Origin: Mycobacterium sp. IS-836
GTDB taxonomy: Bacteria > Actinomycetota > Actinomycetes > Mycobacteriales > Mycobacteriaceae
Assembly (NCBI RefSeq): GCF_001954275.1
Contig: NZ_MBEU01000044.1
Span: 1-64,000, forward strand
DNA: 64,000 bases
Direction: 5' to 3'
Within the stretch, counting starts at the first letter, position 1. The number at the start of each line of letters is the position of its first letter. Position numbers and translations under genes: made by a program. This document shows, piece after piece, positions 45,589 to 52,895 of this stretch. Under the pieces are notes generated by a model. That model was not told the origin of the DNA, made no database searches, and saw nothing but the letters and a program-made list of their open reading frames with translations.

Positions 45589-45713
45589 AGGGACTGCCCA
45601 CCGCTCGGTATCCCCGGCTCGACAACCACAATCATCGGAGGGGGCTCGATTGTCACGTCTTGGCCGTATTGTTCGCGGAGTGGCCTGTCCTGGCGGTCCT
45701 TGTATTCCTTCAC
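45585..45713 (-). CDS. Hypothetical protein, 42 aa
   Basis: GTG 45713 overlaps the upstream stop, and its own stop overlaps the next start. KEYKDRQDRPLREQYGQDVT followed by a Pro/Val-rich tail. Called on the double overlap. Confidence 0.48.
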   Translation of the reverse strand: MKEYKDRQDRPLREQYGQDVTIEPPPMIVVVEPGIPSGGQSL

Positions 45714-46048
45714 CTGTTCCCCGGTTTCCTAAGTCCCATGTCCCTCGCCCACGAGCGTTTGGGCTTCCCGGGCTTAGGTTGTCCATACAGATTTGCCATC
45801 GTGGGCGCTTCCGTCATAGTGATGCGCAATTCCCACCGCGGGAAGCGATTCTCCCAGCGGAGGTGGTCGTACTTGCCATTGAGGGGGCGGTACTCCTGCT
45901 CAAGCTCGACGTTGTTGATGACGAATGACGTACCGCGAGCCTTGATAATCGAGGCATAGCCGTGGTGCTCCAGGTTGATGTAATCCCGAAGATCGCCGCA
46001 GGGCATGGCGTCGAGCATTTCCTGACAGGCGCGAGTTACGACGGGCAT
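45710..46048 (-). CDS. Hypothetical protein, 112 aa
   Basis: ATG 46048 overlaps the exonuclease stop. Mixed alpha/beta (MLDAMPCGDLRDYINLEHHG, SFVINNVELEQEYRPLNGKY) with a basic tail. Not recognised; coupling to the exonuclease suggests DNA metabolism. Confidence 0.62.
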   Translation of the reverse strand: MPVVTRACQEMLDAMPCGDLRDYINLEHHGYASIIKARGTSFVINNVELEQEYRPLNGKYDHLRWENRFPRWELRITMTEAPTMANLYGQPKPGKPKRSWARDMGLRKPGNR

Positions 46049-46842
46049 CAGACCGGCCGCAGCTCGGTTGTGTAGAGCATGCGCCTACCCTTGTTCCACT
46101 TGCCGCATGGGCAGAGATAACGCGGGTACTTGTACGAGGTTGTGTACTGGTAACCCCTGCGCTGCATCTCCGACTCGGGACGGCTGCACTGCGTGCAACG
46201 GATCTCGCCATCGCCGGCGGTGTCCTCGTACAGGGCGAAGTTCTCACCAATCCACGGCAGATCGTTCTCGAACAAATCCTCGGTGATCTTCACGTCGTGG
46301 ATGTTGTACTGCTTCATGGTCCGCTGTGCGGCGCGGCGGGTGGCCCGATTGCCGTAACGGATGTCGTCCCAGAGATCCGTGCCGCCGTGCTTGACCTTCT
46401 CGTCATGCAAGACGTGCCGGGCCGACCAGTTCAGGGACTGGCTCATCAGGCCGCGGGAGAAGTTCTTCTTGGAGATCTTCTTCAGGTCGATGCTGCGGTA
46501 GGGTGCCGGCCGGCGCCCCCAGAGGCGGCGGAACTCGGCCTGGAACCATTGCAGATCGAACACGTCGCCATTGAACGTAACGACGAAGTCAGCCTCGTCG
46601 AGCAGATCGAACGCCACTTGGAGCATGGCCTCGTACTGTTCGGGGATGACGTGGTAGTTTTCGTCTTCGTCCCAGGCGGCCTTGAAGATCGTCTTATCCT
46701 CGCCGCGCCACTTTGCGGCGAAGCAGAGAATGCGCGTCGGGACCAGGATTCGGTCCTCGTGAATGTAGTTGGAGAAGCGGTCGAAGACGCCGGCGATACC
46801 TCGCTGAGTCTCGATATCGACGGTGAGTATTTTCGCGGTCAA
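46048..46842 (-). CDS. DnaQ-like 3'-5' exonuclease with C-terminal zinc ribbon
   Basis: 264 residues. Exo I is VDIETQRG (Asp-x-Glu near residue 9-11), Exo II is VTFNGDVFDLQWF, Exo III is YNIHDVKITEDLF, the RNase H-like fold of proofreading exonucleases. The C-terminal 60 residues add two CxxC pairs (RCTQCSRPES, LCPCGKWNKG). No polymerase is fused, so it may proofread in trans or degrade DNA for recombination or nucleotide salvage. Confidence 0.85.
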   Translation of the reverse strand: MTAKILTVDIETQRGIAGVFDRFSNYIHEDRILVPTRILCFAAKWRGEDKTIFKAAWDEDENYHVIPEQYEAMLQVAFDLLDEADFVVTFNGDVFDLQWFQAEFRRLWGRRPAPYRSIDLKKISKKNFSRGLMSQSLNWSARHVLHDEKVKHGGTDLWDDIRYGNRATRRAAQRTMKQYNIHDVKITEDLFENDLPWIGENFALYEDTAGDGEIRCTQCSRPESEMQRRGYQYTTSYKYPRYLCPCGKWNKGRRMLYTTELRPV

Positions 46843-46854
46843 ACCGCTGTCCCC

Positions 46855-47373
46855 CTATTCCGGGATGATCTCGGTGAACGGCCCCGACTCGTCGTACTCG
46901 GTAAGGCACTCCCCGGCAAGGGTGCTGCCCCACCGCCAGTGGCCGTCAACATACGTCCAGGTATCACCGTCCGCGTCGATTACCTTGACATCGGTCGGAA
47001 CCTCAAGCATCGACCCCCAAACGCGCGGCTTGCGTTCGCCGGCGTCGTAGAGAAGGGCGAACTTGATATTTCCGGTGTCAAAATTCACACTAGTGAAGTC
47101 GAACTTCTTCGGCTCTGTCGCGATCTCCCCGCCAAGGGCGAGGTAGCCGGCGCCGTCGACCCAACTGTCCACATGGTCCGGAGAGGTGAGTAGTCGGGCG
47201 ACCTTGACCTGGTTCATGCAGAGGGCAACCTGCTCGGGTGTGACCGTGGTGCCCAAGATCGGCTCCCACAGCTTTCCGATGCGGGTGAAATTGTCCCGCA
47301 TGTTGCCGTACGCCTCTTCACGGTCACCGCAAATGAGCGATGCCGCGGTGGTCAGAATCTCGTCCTTCTTCAT
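46855..47373 (-). CDS. DUF6378-like / MazG-related phage protein
   Basis: 172 residues from ATG 47373. The N-terminal domain (KKDEILTTAASLICGDREEA, YGNMRDNFTRIGKLWEPIL, VALCMNQVKVARL) matches a phage family I know as DUF6378, with an all-alpha, MazG-like helix layout including the EEAYG segment. MazG enzymes hydrolyse nucleoside triphosphates; activity here is unproven. A second Trp-rich domain (DTWTYVDGHWRWGSTL) follows. Confidence 0.68.
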   Translation of the reverse strand: MKKDEILTTAASLICGDREEAYGNMRDNFTRIGKLWEPILGTTVTPEQVALCMNQVKVARLLTSPDHVDSWVDGAGYLALGGEIATEPKKFDFTSVNFDTGNIKFALLYDAGERKPRVWGSMLEVPTDVKVIDADGDTWTYVDGHWRWGSTLAGECLTEYDESGPFTEIIPE

Positions 47374-47852
47374 GCGTATTCCCCGCAGCCGTTGTGATGG
47401 GTGAAGTAGCGCCAGTGGACCCAGCCCTTCGGGCACCAGAAGCCCCACTCGCGGAGCTTGGGTCCGGTAATGATCAGGGTCCAGACCGGCTTTTCGCGGC
47501 CGGCGACATCGGGCAGGAGTTGTATCCGGTGAGTCCAATCGGCGGACCGATAGGCAATAGACCAGCGACTGCGCCACCGCAGACCGGTCACGCCAGAAGG
47601 GGCGGCCGGGTCGTCTACTGGAACGTGCTCCAGATACTCGCCCTTCAGGATCCAACTGAAGAACCACCAAGGGTGGTCATGCAACGCCCGGTCCTCGTCG
47701 GAGCGGAGGAACTTGTGAAGGTAAATTTTCAGGAGGCGGTTATGCGGGAGCACGAACCAGCGCAGCAGGTAAGGATCGTCTGCCTCGCCAATTACATCAT
47801 GCGGCTCGAACCGCAACCACTTCCGAAACCAATGATGGTTTTCGTTTGCCAC
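47370..47852 (-). CDS. Cupin-like phage protein, 160 aa
   Basis: A beta-barrel with LHDHPWWFFSWILKGEYLEH, THRIQLL and WCPKGWVHWRYF: His residues placed as in cupins that bind a metal. Similar proteins occur in many phages with unknown substrate. ATGA overlap with the downstream gene. Confidence 0.7.
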   Translation of the reverse strand: MANENHHWFRKWLRFEPHDVIGEADDPYLLRWFVLPHNRLLKIYLHKFLRSDEDRALHDHPWWFFSWILKGEYLEHVPVDDPAAPSGVTGLRWRSRWSIAYRSADWTHRIQLLPDVAGREKPVWTLIITGPKLREWGFWCPKGWVHWRYFTHHNGCGEYA

Positions 47853-47873
47853 AAGTTCCCCTTTGTGGACGGA

Positions 47874-48101
47874 TTAAGAGAAGATCGCTTTCCAGAGGCG
47901 CTTACCGATCGGATCGGCCCACCACGGGAGCGAGTTGAGGAGGTGCAATGCAACCCCTGCAATGACCACCCGGGTCAGGATTGGGTGGGTCAATAGCCAT
48001 TCGTCGACAACGACGGAAAGTAGTTGGTCCTCTTCGCACGAGAACTCGTAGGCGATGATGCCCGCGGCCATGATTGCCCAGGCCTGCTTGCCGGTGATCA
48101 C
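47874..48101 (-). CDS. Membrane protein, 75 aa
   Basis: GTG 48101 overlaps the upstream stop (GTGA). Two hydrophobic segments (AWAIMAAGIIAYEF and THPILTRVVIAGVALHLLNS). Unknown role. Confidence 0.6.
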   Translation of the reverse strand: MITGKQAWAIMAAGIIAYEFSCEEDQLLSVVVDEWLLTHPILTRVVIAGVALHLLNSLPWWADPIGKRLWKAIFS

Positions 48102-48295
48102 GAGACCAGCCAAGGGCGCGGGGCTCCGAAGATCAGCTCCCAAAACTCAGGTTCCGGGAGGGCCGTGTCGTCCTTGCGGGAAGCCATGCATACGCGACGG
48201 TCCCTGGTCTTGTCGGGCCACTGCCGGCGCCAGTGCGAGCCCCCCATCCACGATGGGCGTCCAGCTCCGCAGTCGGGGCAGGTTTCGGCGAACAT
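48098..48295 (-). CDS. Small protein with CPDC knuckle, 65 aa
   Basis: ATG 48295 has GGGAG five bases upstream; the longer in-frame reading to 48484 lacks a ribosome site, is low complexity and runs through strong hairpins, so it is rejected. Begins FAETCPDCGAGRPSWMGGSH, a zinc-knuckle-like start. It is the first gene after the non-coding region. Confidence 0.6.
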   Translation of the reverse strand: MFAETCPDCGAGRPSWMGGSHWRRQWPDKTRDRRVCMASRKDDTALPEPEFWELIFGAPRPWLVS

Positions 48296-48414
48296 CGGTA
48301 CTCCCTGGATCGGGGGTTGCAAGTTGAGGCCGGCCCGTGGCGCGCGAACAGGGGCCGGCCGGGGCGCTTCGACCCGCGGGGAGCGCCCAGCCTGGAAGTT
48401 GGAAGGAGCCTTTT

Positions 48415-49633
48415 GGTAACCCGGTGACTCACGCAGGGTGGCGGCCACTCGACAGCCTCTCTGGGGCTGTTCGCCTGCACTCATCCGGGACCGCGGAGTT
48501 AAAGGGATAACCCACCACTAGCCGCGGGGTTCGGCGTTTTGTCAGGCGGAGCCGTTCCAAATCAACCGCCCGTGGAGATGTTCGGTGCTGCCCCGAAGTC
48601 TTGCCTGGTGCCGCGTGCGGCTTTCGTCAGACAATCGAACCTGGTCGCATCCCCTAGTTTGGAACCGGGCTGAGAATACACCCGTCCACAGTGACCTTTA
48701 CCGGATTATTGGTTCCCGGCTTTTCCACGTCATTCCTGAACGTAGTCACCACGCCCGGTCGGTTACGCCGACCACTCGTTACACCGAAAGCTACTCCGCG
48801 ACGTTTGTTTCACACTGGATTCGCGGGTCCAGCGCTGCACTACTTGTCTACGAACCACCGTCGCCTTGCGGGCTCGTGATGGCCCTGGTTCCGTAACGGC
48901 CAGGGATTAGAGGCGCTTTTGCTCCTCGGCGGGGGAAGAACTTTGGCTTGTTTCTGTTCTCAAAACAGGAAATGGTGAAATATAAGCAATTTCGTTCTAA
49001 CTAGAGACGTGCTTCCCCATGAAGGTCCGCACCCTTTTGAGGTACAGAATGCTTCACGCCTCTCGTGCTTCAGGCTGGCGACCTGTTTCGCACTCTACTC
49101 AGCCGTTCCCGAGCCGTCGCCCGTTACTAAGCGTTTTCATGGAACCCGCCCTTGCCCGCCAAGGCTTGGACTGAGACCCCCTCCGCACCACAAGGAGCTT
49201 GACCGATAGCCGTTTCTTCCCGCACGTACGGGTTGGTGGTCCCACTGGTTCACAGCCCTGGACCCTGGCGTATCTCGCCCCCTGGCAGCCCCCGAAGGAA
49301 CTGCTCAAGGATTGGATTGCATGGGGTACCCTCTCGGGCGGCAAGGTTGTCAGCCTCGCCTTTCAGCATCTTGCGATGCCTTATCCGCCATGCCGGAAAT
49401 GTGCCCGTTCAGTCGGTGGGCTAACCGATGCAATCCTCACTATATGAACCGAAATCCTCGAATAGTGAACATTGCATACGTTTACAGCTCGTTTGAGGCC
49501 TGTCCCTGCCTCACCCCGTGAGCCACGCGGGGGCCGTCCGTTCTGGACACCCTTCAGGACAATCAGGTGCTCTCTCGGTCACGGCAACCGCCACGTTTTC
49601 TCTGCGCAACGGCGAAACGTGGAAACCGGGTCT
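48415..49633 (-). ncRNA. Candidate giant structured non-coding RNA
   Basis: About 1.2 kb with no credible gene on either strand, in a gapless operon. Clean helices include: 49428-49434/49471-49477 (7 bp) stacked on 49438-49443/49462-49467 (6 bp) across a 3x3 loop; 49366-49370/49375-49379, capped by GCAA when read on minus; 48757-48762/48768-48773, loop CGTAA on minus; 48883-48888/48900-48905 with an inner 3-bp stem; 49077-49082/49116-49121; 49510-49514/49518-49522. A 7-bp helix (49625-49631 with 48419-48425) could close the whole. GNRA-type loops favour the minus strand, as do the flanking genes. Size is that of GOLLD/ROOL-class phage RNAs; identity is not claimed. Ends are approximate, and further hairpins extend to 48328. 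Confidence 0.6.
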
Positions 49634-50002
49634 TTAGGTCTGCATCAGTTCGGTGAGCGATTCCCGCTCGCGCCTGACGCGCTCATACTCTTGCTCAACA
49701 TCCCTCGGCAGTGTTGGCCCCTGCGCGATGACGGGACGGCCCGACCAGACGAGGTTGTCTTTGTGGGGGTCCTTGCCGGCGCGGAACTTGACACGGTATC
49801 CGCGGCACATGGGATGGCCGTAGTAGGCGCGGGCCACAAGGTCGTGGACCATGCAGGTGGATTTACCGATGTCGACCTGGAGTGAGCCATTGGCAGCACG
49901 GCGCAGTTTCTTGAACCGGCGCCGGCGCTCGTCCCATATCCGGCCGTCTGGCGTTGCCCGGTAGCCGGCATAGCCGGGGATGGCGGCTAACTGCTCATCC
50001 AT
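49634..50002 (-). CDS. NUMOD4-like protein, degenerate homing-endonuclease relative
   Basis: 122 residues. IPGYAGYRATPDGRIWDERR is a NUMOD4 DNA-binding motif, and VHDLVARAYYGHPMCRGYRV to DPHKDNLVW parallels the HNH part of such enzymes, but the catalytic His and Asn are missing. Its stop abuts the candidate ncRNA. The 62-base leader (50003-50064) carries a GGTAG/CTACC hairpin and the palindrome AAGCATGCTT (50039-50048). Possibly a DNA-binding remnant of a mobile element. Confidence 0.7.
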   Translation of the reverse strand: MDEQLAAIPGYAGYRATPDGRIWDERRRRFKKLRRAANGSLQVDIGKSTCMVHDLVARAYYGHPMCRGYRVKFRAGKDPHKDNLVWSGRPVIAQGPTLPRDVEQEYERVRRERESLTELMQT

Positions 50003-50064
50003 ATTCGATTTTGGGTAGCAAGTCTCTACCTTCTAGTTAAGCATGCTTGAGCATTCTCACGGTT

Positions 50065-50265
50065 TCACTCGGAGTCGCCTATCGGCACCACCGCCGGGTA
50101 GCTCGTGTCCTCGTCCACATACCACTCGCCGGCGTCATAGTCGGCGTGGGCAAAGTCGTTCTGCGGCGCCTCCTCCAATGCCTGGAATATGGCGTCGTCC
50201 TCGGAATCGGCCTCAACCTCGACGACAGTTGAACCGACGAACTGGATACATACGCGGTACTTCAT
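50065..50265 (-). CDS. Hypothetical protein, 66 aa
   Basis: Beta strand start (MKYRVCIQFVGSTVVEVEAD) followed by an acidic helix (SEDDAIFQALEEAPQNDFAH). Resembles small DUF-type proteins common in actinophages; unknown. Confidence 0.65.
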   Translation of the reverse strand: MKYRVCIQFVGSTVVEVEADSEDDAIFQALEEAPQNDFAHADYDAGEWYVDEDTSYPAVVPIGDSE

Positions 50266-50277
50266 TCGCGACCCTTT

Positions 50278-50667
50278 TCAGTAACGGGACCATGGAACCT
50301 CAAACGGTTCCGTGTCCACCCCTTTGGACGCCCACACGAACACCTGCGTCCGATATAGCCAGCCGGTGTGAACCTCAATGCGCCCCCAGTCGGTTAGCAC
50401 CGCGGCAACGCGCGTTGGCTCGCGTAACCCTTGCCAGGCCTTGCGGGTGACCGTGAACCGCTCCTCGTGCCAGCCGTCCTTGTCGGACCATCTGATTACA
50501 AAAACGTAATCGGTGGGCCAGTCGGCGGGCATACCAGGGACTTTGACCTCGACCTGCCTCACCTCAACTTGGCGAATCGGTGGCCTTTTCACCACGATTT
50601 CCGATAGGTCGGCGTCATCCGGCAGGAAACAGGGCTCCATCTGCTCATACAAATTACAGCGCCACAC
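50278..50667 (-). CDS. Hypothetical protein, 129 aa
   Basis: GTG 50667 follows GGGAGG at 7 bases; an earlier in-frame start overlaps the upstream gene. Central Val/Glu repeats (RQVEVRQVEVKVPG) and a beta-rich C-terminus (YVFVIRWSDKDGWHEERFTV). Confidence 0.62.
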   Translation of the reverse strand: MWRCNLYEQMEPCFLPDDADLSEIVVKRPPIRQVEVRQVEVKVPGMPADWPTDYVFVIRWSDKDGWHEERFTVTRKAWQGLREPTRVAAVLTDWGRIEVHTGWLYRTQVFVWASKGVDTEPFEVPWSRY

Positions 50668-50671
50668 AGTC

Positions 50672-51004
50672 CTACCTCCCCGCCCGATAGGCCAGGACAT
50701 CGCCCAGCCGGAATAGCGTCCTGCCGTCTTGCTTGTGCTTTGGGATCAAATCCGGATGCCGGCGTGCCCAGTCGTGAACATTCCAGGGCTGGAGTCCGAA
50801 CTCTTCGGCGATCTCTTTCGCCGACATCAGTCGGTTTACGTCAACCGGCGTTTCCGAACAGACCCAGCCCTGGCCCCAGTCCCGCATGTTGTCGTCGACA
50901 ATCCCGCAGACCGAGGCATCGCACAGCATCAGGTTCTCGCGGTAGAAGTCAATGATTCGACGTAGGCGGTCCTGGGCGCTGTCCTGCGGCCAGGGCCAAG
51001 TCAA
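50672..51004 (-). CDS. MerR/excisionase-like DNA-binding protein
   Basis: 110 residues. The C-terminal half, MSAKEIAEEFGLQPWNVHDW followed by ARRHPDLIPKHKQDGRTLFR, is a winged HTH of the excisionase/MerR type (SAKEIA helix, then W-x-x wing). The N-terminal half is helical with two Cys. Without an integrase in the window, a transcriptional or replication role is as likely as excision. Confidence 0.7.
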   Translation of the reverse strand: MTWPWPQDSAQDRLRRIIDFYRENLMLCDASVCGIVDDNMRDWGQGWVCSETPVDVNRLMSAKEIAEEFGLQPWNVHDWARRHPDLIPKHKQDGRTLFRLGDVLAYRAGR

Positions 51005-51273
51005 GCCGCCAACACCCGCTGAAACAGCTCGATTACCTCATCCTCGGTGCGGTTGGGCTCACGCTCCCATTCCAGGACGGGCTCACCCAGCTCGTCGGAC
51101 AGGACGTTGAGGGCCTCGATATAGCCGTCGAACGCCTCCAGATTGGTCCATGCCAGCGTGGTCTCAGTGAGGGAGTCGTGGATGCACCACCCCACAGCGT
51201 AGGGGTCGACGATCCACGGCGGGCTCCAGCCGTCCTCCAGAAGGAGCTGGAGCGCCAACCTAACCGATCTCAT
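51001..51273 (-). CDS. Hypothetical protein, 90 aa
   Basis: ATGA overlap with the next gene and a 14-base overlap with the protease gene. Contains LALQLLLEDGWSPPWIVDPY and an acidic helical C-terminus. Not recognised. Confidence 0.6.
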   Translation of the reverse strand: MRSVRLALQLLLEDGWSPPWIVDPYAVGWCIHDSLTETTLAWTNLEAFDGYIEALNVLSDELGEPVLEWEREPNRTEDEVIELFQRVLAA

Positions 51274-51955
51274 CGACGAATCCGATCTCCAGCGCCTCCG
51301 TGGCGCTCAGCCACCAATCCTTACGGGTCCAGCGCGTCCGGAACTCGTCGGCGGTGATCCTGCCGCCCGAGCGGGCCACGAAGATGTCGGCCACGCCGGC
51401 GCGGACCATCTGAATCCACTCCAGAGTGTCCTCGATCTCCCCTACCTTGCCGCGGGCGCCAGAGGCCGGCTCGTGCACGAGAAGATGGGCATGGCGGCCG
51501 ATCACGCGCCAATCGGCGGCCTGGAGCAGGATCGCGGCCATGCTGGCGGCGTAACCCCGAACCGTCATGGTAACGAAGTGGCTACCACCGCCGCGGGTCG
51601 AGTAGTTGTGGATCTCGTCGAACAAGTGCATCCCCTCCACCGTCGAACCGCCCGGGGAGTTGATGGTGATGTTCATCGGGCAGAACGGGTGCAGGCGGTC
51701 CCAAGCCTGGAGAGTGGTCAGGGCCTGGTAGACGTTGTCGATCCTCACCTCCCCGTAGAAGAGGTGATGGAATTGCAGGTAGTCCTGCGTCGTGGCCAGA
51801 TCCTCGGCGCGGCGACGCTCCGCCAAATAGATCTCCCGGATATCGGCGTCAGCCCTCTTCTCGCGGAGCTGCTCCCGGTAGAGGTCGGCCTCGGCCTCCA
51901 GATTGGCGATCAGCGCGGCCTCGTGGGCGGGGCTGACGGCGAGCTTGTCGTTCAC
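51260..51955 (-). CDS. ClpP/SppA-fold serine protease
   Basis: 231 residues. ITINSPGGSTVEGMHLFDEI is the ClpP strand-loop, GYAASMAAILLQAADWR carries the nucleophile Ser, and HLLVHEPASG the catalytic His, so the active site looks complete. ClpP-fold proteases serve as head-maturation proteases in some phages, but those lie beside the portal; this one sits in the early arm, so host-protein or phage-regulator turnover is more likely. The N-terminal 60 residues are a charged coiled coil. Confidence 0.82.
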   Translation of the reverse strand: MNDKLAVSPAHEAALIANLEAEADLYREQLREKRADADIREIYLAERRRAEDLATTQDYLQFHHLFYGEVRIDNVYQALTTLQAWDRLHPFCPMNITINSPGGSTVEGMHLFDEIHNYSTRGGGSHFVTMTVRGYAASMAAILLQAADWRVIGRHAHLLVHEPASGARGKVGEIEDTLEWIQMVRAGVADIFVARSGGRITADEFRTRWTRKDWWLSATEALEIGFVDEIG

Positions 51956-52185
51956 TGGTCTCCTAGCAGTTCGAGAATCTTGTTCGCGAGTTCACGGGCG
52001 TCCTCGTCGAGAAGCGTGAACAACGCCTCGTCACCGGCGGGGCCGGCCTGGCGGATACGGGTCACGACAACGTCCGAGTTGAGCAATTCGACATATGGAC
52101 TACCGCCGGGGAAAAACGCCCTTGCATCGACGTGCTCGACCGTGCAGCGGCCGAAGTCGTAGCGAGTGCTCGTGGTGGCGCTCAT
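51952..52185 (-). CDS. Hypothetical protein, 77 aa
   Basis: ATG 52185 overlaps the zinc-finger HNH gene stop. Beta-rich (RYDFGRCTVEHVDARAFFPG, VELLNSDVVVTRIRQAG) with a C-terminal helix (EDARELANKILELLGDQ). Unknown. Confidence 0.6.
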   Translation of the reverse strand: MSATTSTRYDFGRCTVEHVDARAFFPGGSPYVELLNSDVVVTRIRQAGPAGDEALFTLLDEDARELANKILELLGDQ

Positions 52186-52895
52186 GCTGCACTCTCCTGA
52201 AGGGCGGTTACATCTGCGAGGGTCAGACCGGTTTCGTATTTCCATTGGCGGTACTCGCGCAACTCCGCCGCCATCTTTCGTCGGTCCATCGTTACATGAC
52301 ACTTCCTACACATCGGCATGTAGAACTCGGGATAGAGCGAATACCGCATTAGTGAGCCAGAGCCCGACCCCTTACCAGGCCCCAATATCTCGGCCGGATC
52401 AGTCCCGTCATAAGCCCAGTCCTTAGCGTTTTCCCCGCACTCAATGCACCGGTAGCGGCTTGCAGGTCCCCATAATGTCCGAACCCTGACGTGCGCGGCG
52501 GTGAAGTCGCAAGGACTGGCCAGCGTATTGCGAATGGGCGCGTCAACGGAAAGCGACGTATCTCCGCGTGCGCGAGACCAATGCAATCGGCAATATCCGT
52601 GCGCCTTATGCTTTCGATCGCACCCCTCGATCCGGCATCCGCGATCAGGATCAAAGATCCTAAGCGGGCCGTCGATATCACACCCCTGGCGGAAGCGTTC
52701 GTAGTGGCCACGGCAGTAGCCCCTGACCGTGGACAGGCGGTCACACCCCTTGGCTGTGCACAGCTCGGGATAGTCGGGAACGCGATGTCGCTGGTTCATA
52801 TCAGCTCCGCGGCGCGCCCGCTGGTAATGAGCACTGCAATAGCCGAGCGATCGGACCTTGCGGTCGCACCAGTCCACTTTACAGATACTTGTCAC
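52182..52895 (-). CDS. HNH endonuclease with three tandem Cys-His fingers
   Basis: 237 residues. Three repeats of C-x4-C-(6-8)-GYC-x2-H: CKVDWC..GYCSAH, CTAKGC..GYCRGH and CRIEGC..GYCRLH (residues about 5-115), each a potential zinc finger for DNA contact. The C-terminal half has YRCIECGENAKDWAYDGTDP and YMPMCRKCHVTMDRRK, a Cys-supported HNH-type nuclease core. Such proteins are often mobile homing enzymes, and the gene is inserted between overlapping neighbours. It overlaps the RNA ligase gene by 4 bases. Confidence 0.78.
   Translation of the reverse strand: MTSICKVDWCDRKVRSLGYCSAHYQRARRGADMNQRHRVPDYPELCTAKGCDRLSTVRGYCRGHYERFRQGCDIDGPLRIFDPDRGCRIEGCDRKHKAHGYCRLHWSRARGDTSLSVDAPIRNTLASPCDFTAAHVRVRTLWGPASRYRCIECGENAKDWAYDGTDPAEILGPGKGSGSGSLMRYSLYPEFYMPMCRKCHVTMDRRKMAAELREYRQWKYETGLTLADVTALQESAA

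Noticed and set aside
48296..48484. N-terminal extension of the 65-aa gene to ATG 48484
   Set aside because: No ribosome site, low-complexity translation, and the DNA is occupied by strong hairpins; ATG 48295 has a good ribosome site.
48600..48680. tRNA T-arm-like string GGTTCGATTG on the minus strand
   Set aside because: The flanking five bases do not pair as a T-stem and no acceptor or anticodon arm fits around it.
49195..49240. Group II intron domain V-like string (GCACGTACGG) inside the ncRNA region
   Set aside because: CCCGCACGTACGGG makes its own small hairpin, the AGCC..GAAAG half of domain V is missing on both strands, and no reverse transcriptase gene or interrupted host gene is present.
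49009..49447. Short open frames on the plus strand within the ncRNA region
   Set aside because: They lack ribosome sites, overlap one another in several frames, are broken by helices, and have Ser/Pro/Arg-rich composition typical of chance frames.
48415..49633. tmRNA, RNase P RNA or rRNA fragments as the identity of the ncRNA
   Set aside because: The conserved tmRNA ends, the RNase P GAAAGTCC core and rRNA landmark strings were not found on either strand by eye.
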